Positions 1-10,300 are shown, counted from the first letter of the stretch. The stretch is 64,000 bases of DNA from Amycolatopsis balhimycina FH 1894 (GCF_000384295.1 NZ_KB913037.1:2838649-2902648); one strand, 5' to 3'. Notes: a model not told the origin generated them from the letters alone. Numbers and translations: made by a program.

Positions 1-27
1 CACGCGAGAAACCGCTGATCAGCGAGC

Positions 28-33
28 TAGAAT
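28..33 (+). promoter_or_regulatory. -10 box of a probable leaderless promoter
   Basis: TAGAAT ends five bases before the ATG at 39, so transcription would begin at or next to the start codon. No ribosome-binding site precedes the ATG, which fits a leaderless mRNA, common in actinobacteria. The -35 region falls at the very edge of the window and no clear hexamer is visible. Confidence 0.45.
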
Positions 34-38
34 CGGGC

Positions 39-740
39 ATGCCCGATGCGCCCCCGGCCGCCCGTGTGCTCGTCGTCGAAGACGAGCACACGGTCGCGGC
101 CGCCCTGGCCGAAGGACTGCGGCACGACGGTTTCGCCGTCGAGACGGCAGCCGACGGGCTCGTCGCGCTCGACCTCGGCCTCAACCGCCGGTACGACCTG
201 ATCGTGCTCGACCTGATGCTGCCCGGGCTCGCCGGGCTCGACCTGTGCACGCGGTGGCGCGCGGCCGGGATCGGCACCCCGGTGCTGGTACTGACCGCGC
301 GCGACGGCGAGCAGGACCAGGTGCGGGCGCTGACCCTCGGCGCGGACGACTACCTGCCCAAGCCGTTCTCCTACCGCGTGCTGCTGGCGCGGCTGCGGGC
401 GTTGCTCCGCCGAACCGGGCCGCGGGGCTCGACGAGCCTGGTCGCGGGCGACCTCGTCCTCGACCGGGCGGCACGCACGTGCCGCCGGGGCACGGCGGAG
501 ATCGACCTGACACCGCGCGAGTTCGCGCTGCTGGAACTGCTGATGTCGCGGCCGGGCCGGGTGGTGCCGAAGGCGTTCGCTCTGGAGCAGGTCTGGGACG
601 GCGCGCTGGCCGCCGGCGAGACGAACGTGCTCGAGGTCTACATCGGCTACCTTCGGCGCAAGGTCGACCTGCCGTTCGGGCGGCACGCGATCGGCACCGT
701 CCGCGGCACCGGTTACCGGCTCGATCCCGATGGCGGGTAA
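39..740 (+). CDS. OmpR/PhoB-family response regulator
   Basis: A 233-residue two-domain response regulator. The receiver domain (about 9-120) has the acidic pair E14/D15, the phospho-acceptor D58 in LIVLDLMLP, the VLTARD segment and the conserved lysine in LPKPF. The C-terminal half (about 133-229) is a winged-helix trans_reg_C domain with LTPREFALLELL and the closing GTVRGTGYRL. It should be phosphorylated by the kinase encoded directly downstream, which overlaps it by 11 bases, so the two are translationally coupled. The ATG at 39 sits just after a TAGAAT box with no ribosome site, suggesting a leaderless transcript. Its targets are unknown; the neighbouring convergent block of RND efflux genes is one possibility, by proximity only. 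Confidence 0.93.
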   Translation: MPDAPPAARVLVVEDEHTVAAALAEGLRHDGFAVETAADGLVALDLGLNRRYDLIVLDLMLPGLAGLDLCTRWRAAGIGTPVLVLTARDGEQDQVRALTLGADDYLPKPFSYRVLLARLRALLRRTGPRGSTSLVAGDLVLDRAARTCRRGTAEIDLTPREFALLELLMSRPGRVVPKAFALEQVWDGALAAGETNVLEVYIGYLRRKVDLPFGRHAIGTVRGTGYRLDPDGG

Positions 741-2067
741 GCGGCTCGGCACGGTCCGGGTCCGGCTGACCGTGCTGGCGGTACTCGTGGTCGGGCTCGG
801 CCTGCTCGCCGGGAGTGCGGTCGTCGTGACGCTGGTCCGGCAGAACCTCACGGCCAACGCCGAGAACCTGGCGCAGCAGCGGGCTCGCGACACCGCCGCC
901 CAGCTGGTCTCCGCCAGGACGACCCATGTGCCGCTGGGCACCGCCTTGGTCCAGGTCGTCGACCGGAACGGGCGAGTGATCGCGGCGGGGTCCGCGCTGG
1001 CCGGGCGCGGCCCGCTGCTGCCGCGATGGCCGGACGGTTCGGGGCCGGTGATCCTCGCAAACCCGGGCATCGAAGAGGACCACGACTACACGGTCGCGAG
1101 CGTGGCGGTGACCGTCGGCTTCGACTCGCTGGCCGTCTACGCGGCGAGTTCGCTGGACCCGGCCACCGAAGCGGTCGACGCGACGACGTCGGCGCTGATG
1201 ATCAGTTCCCCGGTGCTGCTGGCGGGGATCGCGGTGCTGTCGTGGCTGCTGGTCGGGCGCACGCTGCGGCCGGTCGAGGCGATGCGCCGCGAGGTGGCCG
1301 GCATCGGCGCCGGCGAGCTGGCACGGCGCGTGCCCGAACCGGCGGCCGCGGACGAGGTCGGCCTCCTGTCCCGGACGATGAACGCGATGCTCGGCAGGCT
1401 GCAGTCCTCGGCCGAGCGGCAGTCCCGGTTCGTCGCCGACGCCGCGCACGAGCTGCGGAGCCCGGTCTCGGGCATGCTGGCGCGGCTGGAGGTCGGCCTG
1501 GCACACCCGGACCGGACCGACTGGCTGCGGCTGGCTCGCGACACCCACCAGGAAGCCGCACGACTGGCCGCCATGACGGACGAGTTGCTCGTGTTGTCCA
1601 AAATGGACGGTATACCGGGCACCACCGGGCCGGTCGACCTCGACGAGCTCGTGCTCGCCGAGACGGAGTCACTGGGTGCGCGCGGGAAGGTGCGGGTCGA
1701 GCTCTCGCCGTTCACCCCGGCCCGGCTGCCCGGACGCCCGGACGAGCTGCGGCGCCTGATCCGGAACCTGCTGGACAACGCCGAGCGGCACGCGACGTCC
1801 CGGGTGGTCGTCGGACTGTCCACGGAGGACGGACACGTGGAGCTGACGGTGACCGACGACGGCGCCGGGATCCCGGCCGCGGAACGCGAGCGCGTGTTCG
1901 ACCGCTTCCACCGCCTGGACGCGGCCCGCACCCGCGACAGCGGCGGCGCGGGCCTCGGGCTGGCGATCGTCCGCGAAGTCGCGGCCGGCCACGGCGGTTC
2001 GGCCTGGGTGGCCGACTCCCCCGGCGGCGCCGAGGTCCACGTCCGCTTGCCCCGGGGTCGTGCGTGA
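730..2067 (+). CDS. Membrane sensor histidine kinase (HAMP-HisKA-HATPase)
   Basis: A 445-residue classical sensor kinase paired with the upstream response regulator, whose stop it overlaps. It has a transmembrane helix at about 13-36, an extracytoplasmic sensor of about 120 residues, a second transmembrane helix at about 157-177 and then a HAMP segment. The phospho-acceptor is H240 in ADAAHELRSPVSG. The ATP-binding domain has an N box (NLLDNAERH, N350), a G1 box (DDGAGIP, 376-382) and a G2 box (GLGLAIV). The sensor has no recognisable ligand domain, so the signal cannot be named. The stop codon lies inside the left arm of a strong hairpin that separates it from the convergent SARP-ABC gene. 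Confidence 0.92.
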   Translation: MAGKRLGTVRVRLTVLAVLVVGLGLLAGSAVVVTLVRQNLTANAENLAQQRARDTAAQLVSARTTHVPLGTALVQVVDRNGRVIAAGSALAGRGPLLPRWPDGSGPVILANPGIEEDHDYTVASVAVTVGFDSLAVYAASSLDPATEAVDATTSALMISSPVLLAGIAVLSWLLVGRTLRPVEAMRREVAGIGAGELARRVPEPAAADEVGLLSRTMNAMLGRLQSSAERQSRFVADAAHELRSPVSGMLARLEVGLAHPDRTDWLRLARDTHQEAARLAAMTDELLVLSKMDGIPGTTGPVDLDELVLAETESLGARGKVRVELSPFTPARLPGRPDELRRLIRNLLDNAERHATSRVVVGLSTEDGHVELTVTDDGAGIPAAERERVFDRFHRLDAARTRDSGGAGLGLAIVREVAAGHGGSAWVADSPGGAEVHVRLPRGRA

Positions 2068-2102
2068 GAAACAGTGTTATAACCCTGTTTCTGACTCACG
2101 AC
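2057..2102. terminator. Bidirectional terminator-like hairpin
   Basis: Two 18-base arms (2057-2074 and 2085-2102) match at 16 of 18 positions around a 10-base loop that itself contains GTTATAAC. The structure begins inside the last codons of the sensor kinase and ends 9 bases before the stop of the convergent SARP-ABC gene, so it can serve both transcripts. There is no long U-tract, as is usual in actinobacteria. Confidence 0.7.
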
Positions 2103-2111
2103 CAGCCAAGG

Positions 2112-3608
2112 TCAACAACAACCGTGGCTGGATACGCGCGCGAGCGTCACGCCATCCCGCGGTTCGCACCGTTGCGCTACACCGCGGTCCAGGATGAGCT
2201 GCCGGGCGCGGACGTACGCCACCTCGGCCGGCTCCCAGGTGGTGAACAGGACCGTGGCCCCGCGCCAGGTGGCGGCCTGCTGGATCAGGTCGAGCAACCG
2301 GTTGGCCGCCAAGGGGTTCAGCCCGCTGGTGGGCTCGTCCAGCAGCAGCACGCTCGGCTCGCGCACCAGCGCCGTCGCCAGCCCCAGCCGGCAGCGCAGC
2401 TCCCGGTCGTAGGCCGAGATCCGGCTGCCCGCCACATCCACGAGGCCCACCTCGGCGAGCAGCCGCCCGGCCAGCCGCCACGCCTCCGTCCTCCCGAGGC
2501 CGGAGAACCGAGCGCAAGAGGCCAGCGTCTCGACGCCGGTGAGGTGCCCCGGCTGGTCGGCCGGGGCAGGCAGCAGGCCGATCAGGGCGCGGATTTCGGC
2601 GCCCCGGTGCGAGGGAACGCCCGCGATCGCGAACGAACCGCCGGTCGGCGCCAGCAGGGTGCCCAGCACCCGGATGAGGGTGGTCTTGCCGGCGCCGGGC
2701 GCGCCGAGCACACCGACGATCTCACCGGGCGCCACCGCGAAGCTGACCTGGTCGAGCGCGGTCACCTCGCCGAAACGCCGGGTCAGCTGGTCGACCTCGA
2801 TGGCCGCCTCCACCTGAGCAGGCAGCCGGGGAGCGGGCACTCGCGGCCCTGGCCCGGCGAGGTCCAGACATGGATCACCCAGGAGGATGGCGTGCTCGAG
2901 CCGACGCAGCGCCATGTCAGGCTCCAGGCCGAGCTCCTCGATCATCCGCAACCGGGCGGTTTTGTAGGCATGCAACGCCTCGGGCCCCCGGCCCGACCGG
3001 TGCAGTGCAAGCATCAGCTGCGCCAGCAGCTGCTGCCGGTACGGGTACTGCGCCACCAGTTCAGTGAGCTCGTCGATGACGATCCGGTGCCTGCCGAGAC
3101 GCAGCTCCGCGTCGAGGCATTCCTCCAGTGCGATCAGCCGGGTCTCCTCGAGGCCGGCGCAGAGCTGGTCGGCGATCTCCGAGGCGACGTCGGCCAGCGG
3201 CGGCCCCCGCCACAACTCGAGTGCCCGCCGGTACAGCGACATCTTGTCGGTGTCGTTCTTTCCCGCCCTCGCGTCGGCGACGAGTGCGCGGAACCGGTGC
3301 GCGTCGACGCACATCGGGTCGGCCTGCAACACATAGGCCGACCCCTTGGTGAGAATCTCGATGGCGCGCCCGTCGCGATTTCGCTTGGCGATCGTGGCAC
3401 GCAATTTTGATATTCGGACATGAATGGCATGCTGAGCGGTAGGCGGCGGGGAGATCGGCCAGGTGAGATCGACGAGCCGGTCAACCGAAATCGGTTGGTT
3501 TATTTTTAACGCGAGGACGGCCAGTAAGAAACGTTGCTTGGGCGGGCCGAGGTCAATTCGTTCATGCCGCGACCACGCTTCTACGACGCCCAGTAGACGA
3601 AAATCCAC
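2112..3608 (-). CDS. SARP-type regulator fused to an ABC-type nucleotide-binding domain
   Basis: A 498-residue fusion. I chose the GTG at 3608 because it gives the SARP-style start VDFRLLG and has GGGGGA seven bases upstream. The N-terminal winged helix (about 1-95) and BTAD region (about 100-245) match the DNA-binding half of AfsR/SARP regulators (PPKQRFLLAVLAL; RLRMIEELGLEP). Residues about 270-490 are an ABC ATPase most like DrrA-type drug exporters. It has Walker A GAPGAGKT (about 302-309) and Walker B VLLLDEP (about 420-426). Three functional elements are degraded: the LSGGQ signature reads SAYDREL, the Q-loop glutamine is absent (LLPAPADQ), and the switch histidine is tryptophan (TTWEP). 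I infer a nucleotide-binding regulatory domain rather than a transport motor. No permease follows. It lies 70 bases after the RND gene at 3679 on the same strand. Confidence 0.85.
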   Translation of the reverse strand: MDFRLLGVVEAWSRHERIDLGPPKQRFLLAVLALKINQPISVDRLVDLTWPISPPPTAQHAIHVRISKLRATIAKRNRDGRAIEILTKGSAYVLQADPMCVDAHRFRALVADARAGKNDTDKMSLYRRALELWRGPPLADVASEIADQLCAGLEETRLIALEECLDAELRLGRHRIVIDELTELVAQYPYRQQLLAQLMLALHRSGRGPEALHAYKTARLRMIEELGLEPDMALRRLEHAILLGDPCLDLAGPGPRVPAPRLPAQVEAAIEVDQLTRRFGEVTALDQVSFAVAPGEIVGVLGAPGAGKTTLIRVLGTLLAPTGGSFAIAGVPSHRGAEIRALIGLLPAPADQPGHLTGVETLASCARFSGLGRTEAWRLAGRLLAEVGLVDVAGSRISAYDRELRCRLGLATALVREPSVLLLDEPTSGLNPLAANRLLDLIQQAATWRGATVLFTTWEPAEVAYVRARQLILDRGVAQRCEPRDGVTLARVSSHGCC

Positions 3609-3678
3609 GACGCGTCCCCCATCCGGCTTGCCGCTGAATGGGAACAGTCTACTGCCGATTGCGGCCCCAACAATAGGG

Positions 3679-6600
3679 TCAGCCGTTTGCCGGAATGGCC
3701 GGCTCGTCACCGGTGCGGCGTCGTTTGCCGAACCGGAGGTACAGCGATGGCGTGACGAACAGGTTCAGCAGGGTCGAAGTGACGAGCCCGCCGATGATCA
3801 CGATCGCCATGGGGTGCTCGATCTCGTGCCCGGGCAGGTTTCCCGCGATCGCGAGCGGAACCAGCGCGAGCGCGGCAGCGAGTGAAGTCATCAGGATCGG
3901 CGCGAGCCGTTCCTGCGCGCCGCGCAGCACCAGGGCCGGGCCGAACGTCTCGCCCTCCTCCCGTTCCAGGTGCTGGAAGTGGTTGATCATGAGGATGCCG
4001 TTGCGGGCCGCGATGCCGAGCACGGTGAAGAAGCCGACCAGCGAGCCGAGCGAGAGGACGCCGCCGCCGAGCCACGCCGCGAGCACCCCGCCCATCAGCG
4101 CCATCGGCAGGGTGAGCAGCACCAGCACGGCCAGGCGCCAGCTGCCGAACGCGGTGGCCAGCAGAATCAGGATGCCGATCAGCGCGATGCCGGAGAACAG
4201 GAGCAGCCGATCCTGCGCGGCCTGCGCCTCCTTGTACTCGCCGATCAGCTGGGCGTGGTACCCGGTCGGCAAGCCGACCGTGGCCAGGCGGCGCTGCACC
4301 TCGTCGGCGATGGCTCCCAGGGAATGCCCCTTGGCGATGTTGGCGCCCACGTCGATGCGCCGCGAGCCGTTTTCCCGCAGCACCTGGTTGTCCGCGGGGA
4401 TGATCTTGACATCGGCCAGCTCGCCGAGGGGGATCTTCCGCCCGTCGGGGGCGTCCATCAACAGCGCGCGCACCGCCTCGACGCTGTTGCGGGCCACCGG
4501 CTCGCTCCAGACGTGCACCTCGGTGTTCTTGCCCTTGCGCCAGATGTCACCGGCTTCCTCACTGGCGATGAAGGCGGCCGCGCTGCGCCGCACGTCACCG
4601 GGCTTGATGCCGTACTGGGTGGCCTTCTCCAGGTTCTCCTGGATGTTCACCTGCGGAACGGTGGTCTGCAGCGTCACCCGCGCGTCGATCACACCGTCGA
4701 TCCCGGCCACCAGGCTCTTGATCTGGTCGCCCTTCTCCCGCAGCACCTTGAGGTCGTCACCGAAGACCCGCACCACGATGGGCTCGCTGGCGCCGGAGAG
4801 CACCTCCTCGGTGCGCTCCTTGAGATAGGTCTGCACATCGGTCTGCAGGCCCGGGTAGCCCGCCACCACGTCCCTCACCGCGGCCACCGTCTGGTCGTAG
4901 TCCACGTTCGGGTCGATGCTGATCCAGTTCTCGCCGGCGTTCATGCCCACAATCTCGTCGGCCAGCGTGCCCTGCCCGATGTGCGCGCCGAAGGTCTTCA
5001 CCCCGGGTATCGCCCGCAGCTCGGCGCTGACCTGCTCGGTGATGCGCACCATTTCCGCCCGCGAGGTGCCCGGCTGGGTGATCCAGTGCATCAGGAAGTC
5101 CCGTTCCTTGAACGCCGGGAACAGGTCCTGGCCGAGGAAGGGGGCGGTGACCAGCCCGGCGATCAGGAAGACGCCGAAGGTGGCGAAGGCCGCGGCCGGC
5201 CGGGGCACGACCCGGCGCAGCACCACCAGGTACGCCCGCTGCAGCCAACGCACCAGCGGCGACGAGCGCCGCTCGATCGGCGCCTTGCGCAGCAGGATCA
5301 GGGCCAGCGCGGGAATCACGGTCAGCGCGACAAGGAGCGAGGCCAGGATCGCCAGGCCGTAGGCGAGGATCAGCGGGCGGAAGAACGAGCCGGTGAGACC
5401 GGCCAGCAGGAACACCGGGACGGTGGAAACCAGGATGATCGCGGTGGCGTGCACGATCGGGCCGCGCACCTCCAGCGACGCCTCCAAGACGATCGACGCG
5501 GTCGACCGGTCGCTGCCCTCCTGGCGGTACTGGCGGATCCGCCGGACGATGTTCTCCACGTCGATGATCGCGTCGTCGACCAGCACCCCCAGCGAGATCA
5601 CCAACCCGGCCAGGATCATCGTGTTGATCGTGGCGCCCATCGCGTCGAGCACCAGCCCGGCGGCGACCAGGGAGAGCGGGATGCTGATCGCGCTGATCAG
5701 CGCGACCCGCCACTCGAACAGGAAGAAGATCAGGATCAGCACGACCAGGATGAACCCGATCACCAGAGCCCGGCTGAGGTTCTGGACGGCGCTTTCGATG
5801 AAGGTGGCCGGCCGGAAGATCTCGGTGTCCACCTTGATGCCCCGCATGCCCGGCGCGAACTCCTTGAGCGCCTGCTCGACGCCCTGGGTCACGTCCAGGG
5901 TGTTGGCCCACGGCAGCTTCTCGATGATCATCATGATGCCCAGGCCGTCGCCGATCACCGCGTCCCCGCCGAGCAGCGAGGGAGGCATGATGTCGTCGGT
6001 GATCCTGGCGACGTCCTTGAGGTAGACCGGGTGCGCGAGATCGTGCAGGTCGACCGGGATCTCGGCGAGCTGCTGACCCGACAGGTCCGGCAGCTTGTGC
6101 TGCACCTGGAGCCGCTGGTTCGCGGAGTCCACCCACCCGCCGGTGCCGATCTCGAACCCTTTGCGGAACTTGAGCATGCCGACGTCCACCGCGTCCCCGG
6201 CGGCATCCATCACCTGCTGCATGGTGACGTTGTGCTGCTTCATCTTTTCCGGATCCACCAACGCGTTCTTGACCCACCAGCGGTCACCCCAGATGGCCGC
6301 GTTGGCCACGCCGGGCACGCGCATCAGGCGTGGCCGGATCGTCCAGTACGCCTGCAGCGCGGTGTCGACCAGTGCGGCGTCGGACTTGTCCGGCTGGGAC
6401 AGCCCGATCTTCATCACCCGGCTGGTGGCCGACAGCGGCTGGATCATGAACGGGGAGTTGGCCCAGCGCGGCAGCCTCGGGGTGATCGAGTTCAGCCGTT
6501 CCTGGATCAGCAGCCGGGCGTTCATCAGGTCGACGTCGGGGTTGAAGATCAGCACGATGGAGGAGAGCTGGGTAACCGACTTGGACCGCAGGTCGGCCAG

Positions 6601-6834
6601 GCCGGGGAGCCCTTGCATCTCCTTTTCCATCGGGACCGTGACGAGTTCCTCGACATCGCGCGCGGACAGGCCGGAGCACAACGTCTGCACCTCGACCTGC
6701 GGGGGCGCGAACTCGGGGAAGGCGTCGACGGGCATGGTGCGAATCTGCAGGACACCGAAGAACATCAGCATCGCCCCGCCGACGACCACGAGCAGCCGGA
6801 GCCTCAAACTCGTGGCGACGATCCAGCGCATCAT
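3679..6834 (-). CDS. HME-type RND efflux permease (copy D, second subunit of the downstream module)
   Basis: A 1,051-residue inner-membrane permease of the CusA/CzcA (HME-RND) type. It has one N-terminal transmembrane helix, a large extracytoplasmic loop with RPATF near 340-345, a block of helices, then the same layout repeated. The fourth-helix relay region reads VDDAIIDVEN (about 419-428), keeping D420, D421, D425 and E427. Its closest relative in the window is the permease at 11,870-15,016 (shared PEFAPPxVEVQTLC and RSKSV), so these two are equivalent subunits of a duplicated module. It follows the small lipoprotein gene by 37 bases. HME pumps usually export metal ions, but no metal-site residues decide this here. 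No outer-membrane partner is encoded nearby. Confidence 0.9.
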   Translation of the reverse strand: MMRWIVATSLRLRLLVVVGGAMLMFFGVLQIRTMPVDAFPEFAPPQVEVQTLCSGLSARDVEELVTVPMEKEMQGLPGLADLRSKSVTQLSSIVLIFNPDVDLMNARLLIQERLNSITPRLPRWANSPFMIQPLSATSRVMKIGLSQPDKSDAALVDTALQAYWTIRPRLMRVPGVANAAIWGDRWWVKNALVDPEKMKQHNVTMQQVMDAAGDAVDVGMLKFRKGFEIGTGGWVDSANQRLQVQHKLPDLSGQQLAEIPVDLHDLAHPVYLKDVARITDDIMPPSLLGGDAVIGDGLGIMMIIEKLPWANTLDVTQGVEQALKEFAPGMRGIKVDTEIFRPATFIESAVQNLSRALVIGFILVVLILIFFLFEWRVALISAISIPLSLVAAGLVLDAMGATINTMILAGLVISLGVLVDDAIIDVENIVRRIRQYRQEGSDRSTASIVLEASLEVRGPIVHATAIILVSTVPVFLLAGLTGSFFRPLILAYGLAILASLLVALTVIPALALILLRKAPIERRSSPLVRWLQRAYLVVLRRVVPRPAAAFATFGVFLIAGLVTAPFLGQDLFPAFKERDFLMHWITQPGTSRAEMVRITEQVSAELRAIPGVKTFGAHIGQGTLADEIVGMNAGENWISIDPNVDYDQTVAAVRDVVAGYPGLQTDVQTYLKERTEEVLSGASEPIVVRVFGDDLKVLREKGDQIKSLVAGIDGVIDARVTLQTTVPQVNIQENLEKATQYGIKPGDVRRSAAAFIASEEAGDIWRKGKNTEVHVWSEPVARNSVEAVRALLMDAPDGRKIPLGELADVKIIPADNQVLRENGSRRIDVGANIAKGHSLGAIADEVQRRLATVGLPTGYHAQLIGEYKEAQAAQDRLLLFSGIALIGILILLATAFGSWRLAVLVLLTLPMALMGGVLAAWLGGGVLSLGSLVGFFTVLGIAARNGILMINHFQHLEREEGETFGPALVLRGAQERLAPILMTSLAAALALVPLAIAGNLPGHEIEHPMAIVIIGGLVTSTLLNLFVTPSLYLRFGKRRRTGDEPAIPANG

Positions 6835-6871
6835 GGTCGCGACCCCTACCCTTGGTCCACTGTGGACGGAA

Positions 6872-7321
6872 CTATTCCGTGCTGATCCCGATCTCGGTGC
6901 CGTACAGCTCGATGACGCCCGCCTTCACCACCGTCGTCCCCGCCGCGGGGCCGCTGGACAGGAAAGCCTGGTCACCCGCAGCACCACCGACGTTCGCCAC
7001 CGTCACCTGCTCACGCACGTAGGTCAGCGGCTGGGTGACCGTGTACAGCCAGGCGACGCCGTCCGCGGCGTAGAACACGGCGGAGTAGGGCACCGTCGGC
7101 CCCTGGGGCGACGCGGCGATCTGGACGGTCTGCACACCGATCCGCTTTGCCGCACGGTCGGACAACGTCACGCTCTTGACCTCCTTGCCCGGGATCGCCG
7201 CGACGTTGGCGGGCGGTTGCTCCTGGGGCGCGGCGCCGCTGGCGGCACACCCGCTGAGCCCCAGTCCCGCGGTGAGCAGGACGACGGCCGGCCATGGGCC
7301 TTGTCGATCACGACCGCGCAT
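6872..7321 (-). CDS. Small adaptor-like lipoprotein of the RND module
   Basis: A 149-residue lipoprotein with a signal peptide and lipobox LGLSGC (lipid-modified C25). The body resembles only the membrane-proximal C-terminal part of CusB/CzcB-type adaptors: VSTLSD-like 'VTLSDRAAKRIGVQT', then 'VPYSAVFYAADGVAWLYTV', then a final SSGPAAGTTVVKAG segment. The lipoyl and alpha-hairpin regions that would reach an outer-membrane channel are absent. The start overlaps the upstream RND gene by 14 bases, implying translational coupling. A close paralogue sits in the same place of the other module (15,035-15,478). I infer a periplasmic cap or docking factor working with the paired RND proteins. Confidence 0.8.
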   Translation of the reverse strand: MRGRDRQGPWPAVVLLTAGLGLSGCAASGAAPQEQPPANVAAIPGKEVKSVTLSDRAAKRIGVQTVQIAASPQGPTVPYSAVFYAADGVAWLYTVTQPLTYVREQVTVANVGGAAGDQAFLSSGPAAGTTVVKAGVIELYGTEIGISTE

Positions 7322-10300
7322 CGACGGTCACCTCCTTGTCCCGGTTTCCTGCGAAACGCAGGTAGACAGCGGGCAGCACGAGCAGGTTCACCACGCCGGC
7401 CGTGACCAGGCCGCCCAGGATGATCCAGGCGAGCGGACCGGCGGCCTCCAAGCCGGCGGCGTCACCGGCGATCACCAGCGGGATGAGCGCGAGACCGGCG
7501 CCCAGCAGAGAAGTCACGGCCGGGGTGAACCGCTGCCGGGAGCCGAGCACGACCAGGTCCTCGCCCGGCGGATGGCCGTCCCCGGCGAGCCGCCGGTAGT
7601 CCCCGATCTGGAGCAGGCCACCGCGAACGGTCACGGCGAGCACGGTCAGCAGGCCGAGCATGGCCACGATCGACACGCTCTCGCCGCCGGCCACGGCCGC
7701 CAGCACGCCGCCGGTCAATGCCACCGGCAGCAGCAGGAAGTACAGCGCCGCCAGCCGCCAGCTCGCCATGGCCGCCTGGAGCAGGAAGAAGATCAGGATC
7801 GCGGCACCGATGGCGTAGAGCCACACCCGGAAGTCGATGGCAGCCCTCGCCTCGCTGGCACCGAGCACCTCGAGATGGTGCTCACGGGGGAAGGCGACGG
7901 CCGCCAGCTTGTCCTTGGCCTCGGCCGTGACCGCGGACAGGCTGCGCCCGCGCACGTTGGCCACCACGTCGATGCTGCGCGACACCTGGTCGTGTGTGAT
8001 CATCTCCGGCTTCGGCGCGATCTGGACGTCGGCCACATCGGACAGCTTCACCTGGGACGGGCCGTTCCCCGGGCCGCCGATCGGGGCGTCGATGCGCAGG
8101 TCCTTGATCTTGGTCACGTCGTGGCGCACCTCGGGCGTGCCCCAGACCACGACCTCGAACACCTTCTGGTCCTGGAAGAGGTTGCCGGCCACGGTGGCAG
8201 CGATCAGGGTGGCCGCCTGCCGGCGGACGTCACCCGGCTTGAGGCCGTACTTCGCGGCCTTGTCGACGGCGACTTCGATCTGCAGGGTCGGGGCGACCTG
8301 GGCGCCGTTGATCTTCGGCCGGTCCACGCCCTGGACGCCGGAGATGATCCCCAGCACCTCTTTGGCCTTGGCGTTGAGCACGTCGTAGTCGTTGCCGTAG
8401 ACACGGACCACCAGATCGTCGGAGGCGCCTCGGGTGGTCACCTCACGGACCTGCTTGTCGGAGTAGGTGAGCACGTCGCTGCGAACCCCGGGGTAGCCGC
8501 TCACCACGCGCTTGATCGCGTTGAGGGTGCCCTGGTAGTCGGCGTTCTCGTCGATGGACAGCCACACCTCGCCCGAGTTGATGTTGGCGATCTGGTCGGC
8601 GGCGAGCGCCCGGCCGGAGTGCGCGCCGACGTTGCGGACTCCCGAGGTGGCCCGGAGCTCGCTGGTGAGCGCGGCGGTGATCCGGTCCATCTCCGGACGG
8701 GAGGTGCCGGGTGCGGTTTCCCAGGAGATCAGCAAGCCGCGCTCGTGCAAGGTGGGCGAAAGCGGGCGGGCGCCCAGGAACGGCAGCGCGGCGAGGGCGG
8801 CGACCACCAGGACGGCCACGGTCGCGTACGACCAGATCCGCGCGCGGAGGACACGGCGGACGAGCCCCGCGTAGGCCGCCTCCAGCCAGTCGGCGACCGG
8901 GGACGGACGGTGCTGGAGCGATTCCTTGCCCAGCAGCACCGTCGCCAGCACCGGGGTGATGATCAGCGCGACGAGGACGGAGGCCGCAGTCGCTACCAGG
9001 AACGCGATGGCGACCGGGGTCAGGAGGGCGCTGCGCACCCCGTCCAGGATGAAGACCGGCACGACGGAGACCGCGGTGATCACGGCGGCCGCCATCAGCG
9101 GGCCTCGCATCTCCAGGACGGCCGCGTGGATGACGCCGATCGTGGGCTGGTCGTCAGCGGCCTCACGGCGTTGCCGCAGGCGCCGGCGGACGTTGTCCAC
9201 CGCGACGACGGTGTCGTCCACCACGATGACGAGCGCCATCACCAGGCCCGCCAACGACATCATGTTCAGCGGGATCGCGAACCAGTTGAGCACCAGCACG
9301 GTCACGGCGATCGACGTGGCGATCGTGAGCAGGCTGACCAGTGCCATGCGCCAGTTGAAGAACATCGCGCCGATCAGCAGAAGCAGGAGAAGGGCGCCGA
9401 GCAGCAGGGTCCAGGTGAGATTGGCGGTCATGTTCTCGACGAACGTGGCCGGCCGGTAGATCGTGGTGTCGAGCTGGACGCCGGACAAGCCGGGCTTCAG
9501 TTCGTCCAGCGCCGCCTCGACATTCTTGGTCACTTCCTGGACGGACGTGCCCGGGAACCGCTCCACCACCAGCATCAGGCTCGGCGCGTCGTTGACCACC
9601 GCGTCGCCGATGAGCAGCTGGTGATCCTCGACGATGTTCGCCACGTCGGCGAGGCGCAGCTGGCGGTCCTCGGCGCCCTGGATGGTCATCTTGCCGAGGT
9701 CGGCGGCGGTCTTGATCGGCTGGTTGTGCTGGACCTCGATGCGCTGGTTGGACGTGTCGACGTAGCCGCCGAGGCCGGGAGTGGACGCTTCCACGAAGGT
9801 CAGCGGAGAGACCCAGAGGGCGTTGGCCGAGGTACGGAGGACCTGGTCGAGGGTGACGCCGTCGTGCATCAGCCGCGACGGGTCGACCTGAACCTGAAGC
9901 TGGCGGTCCCGGAAGCCCCAGATGCCGACGTTCGCCACGCCTGGCACGGACAGCAGGCGCGGGACGACGGTCCACCGGGACAGCAGCGACATGTCGATCA
10001 GCGACTTGTCCTTCGAGGACAGGCCGATCATCATCAGCCGGCCGGTGGACGACAGCGGCTGCACCACCTGCGGAGCCCGGGATGCGACCTGGGGCAGGGC
10101 AGGCGTCATCGTGAGGCGTTCCTGCACCACCTGGCGGGCGCGGATCGGATCGGTACCCGGCTCGAAGGTCATCTCCATGGAAGTGAGCCCGGGCATCGTG
10201 CGGGACTCCAGCTTCGAAAGCCACGGGATGCCGTTGAAGAATTCGTTCTCCATCGGGTTGGTGAGAAGGTTTTCCACTTCTTCCGCCGACAGCCCGAGCG

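Noticed and set aside
2112..3608. Calling the SARP-ABC protein a simple ABC transporter ATPase
   Set aside because: The N-terminal half is a full SARP/BTAD region, no permease is adjacent, and three ATPase motifs are degraded.
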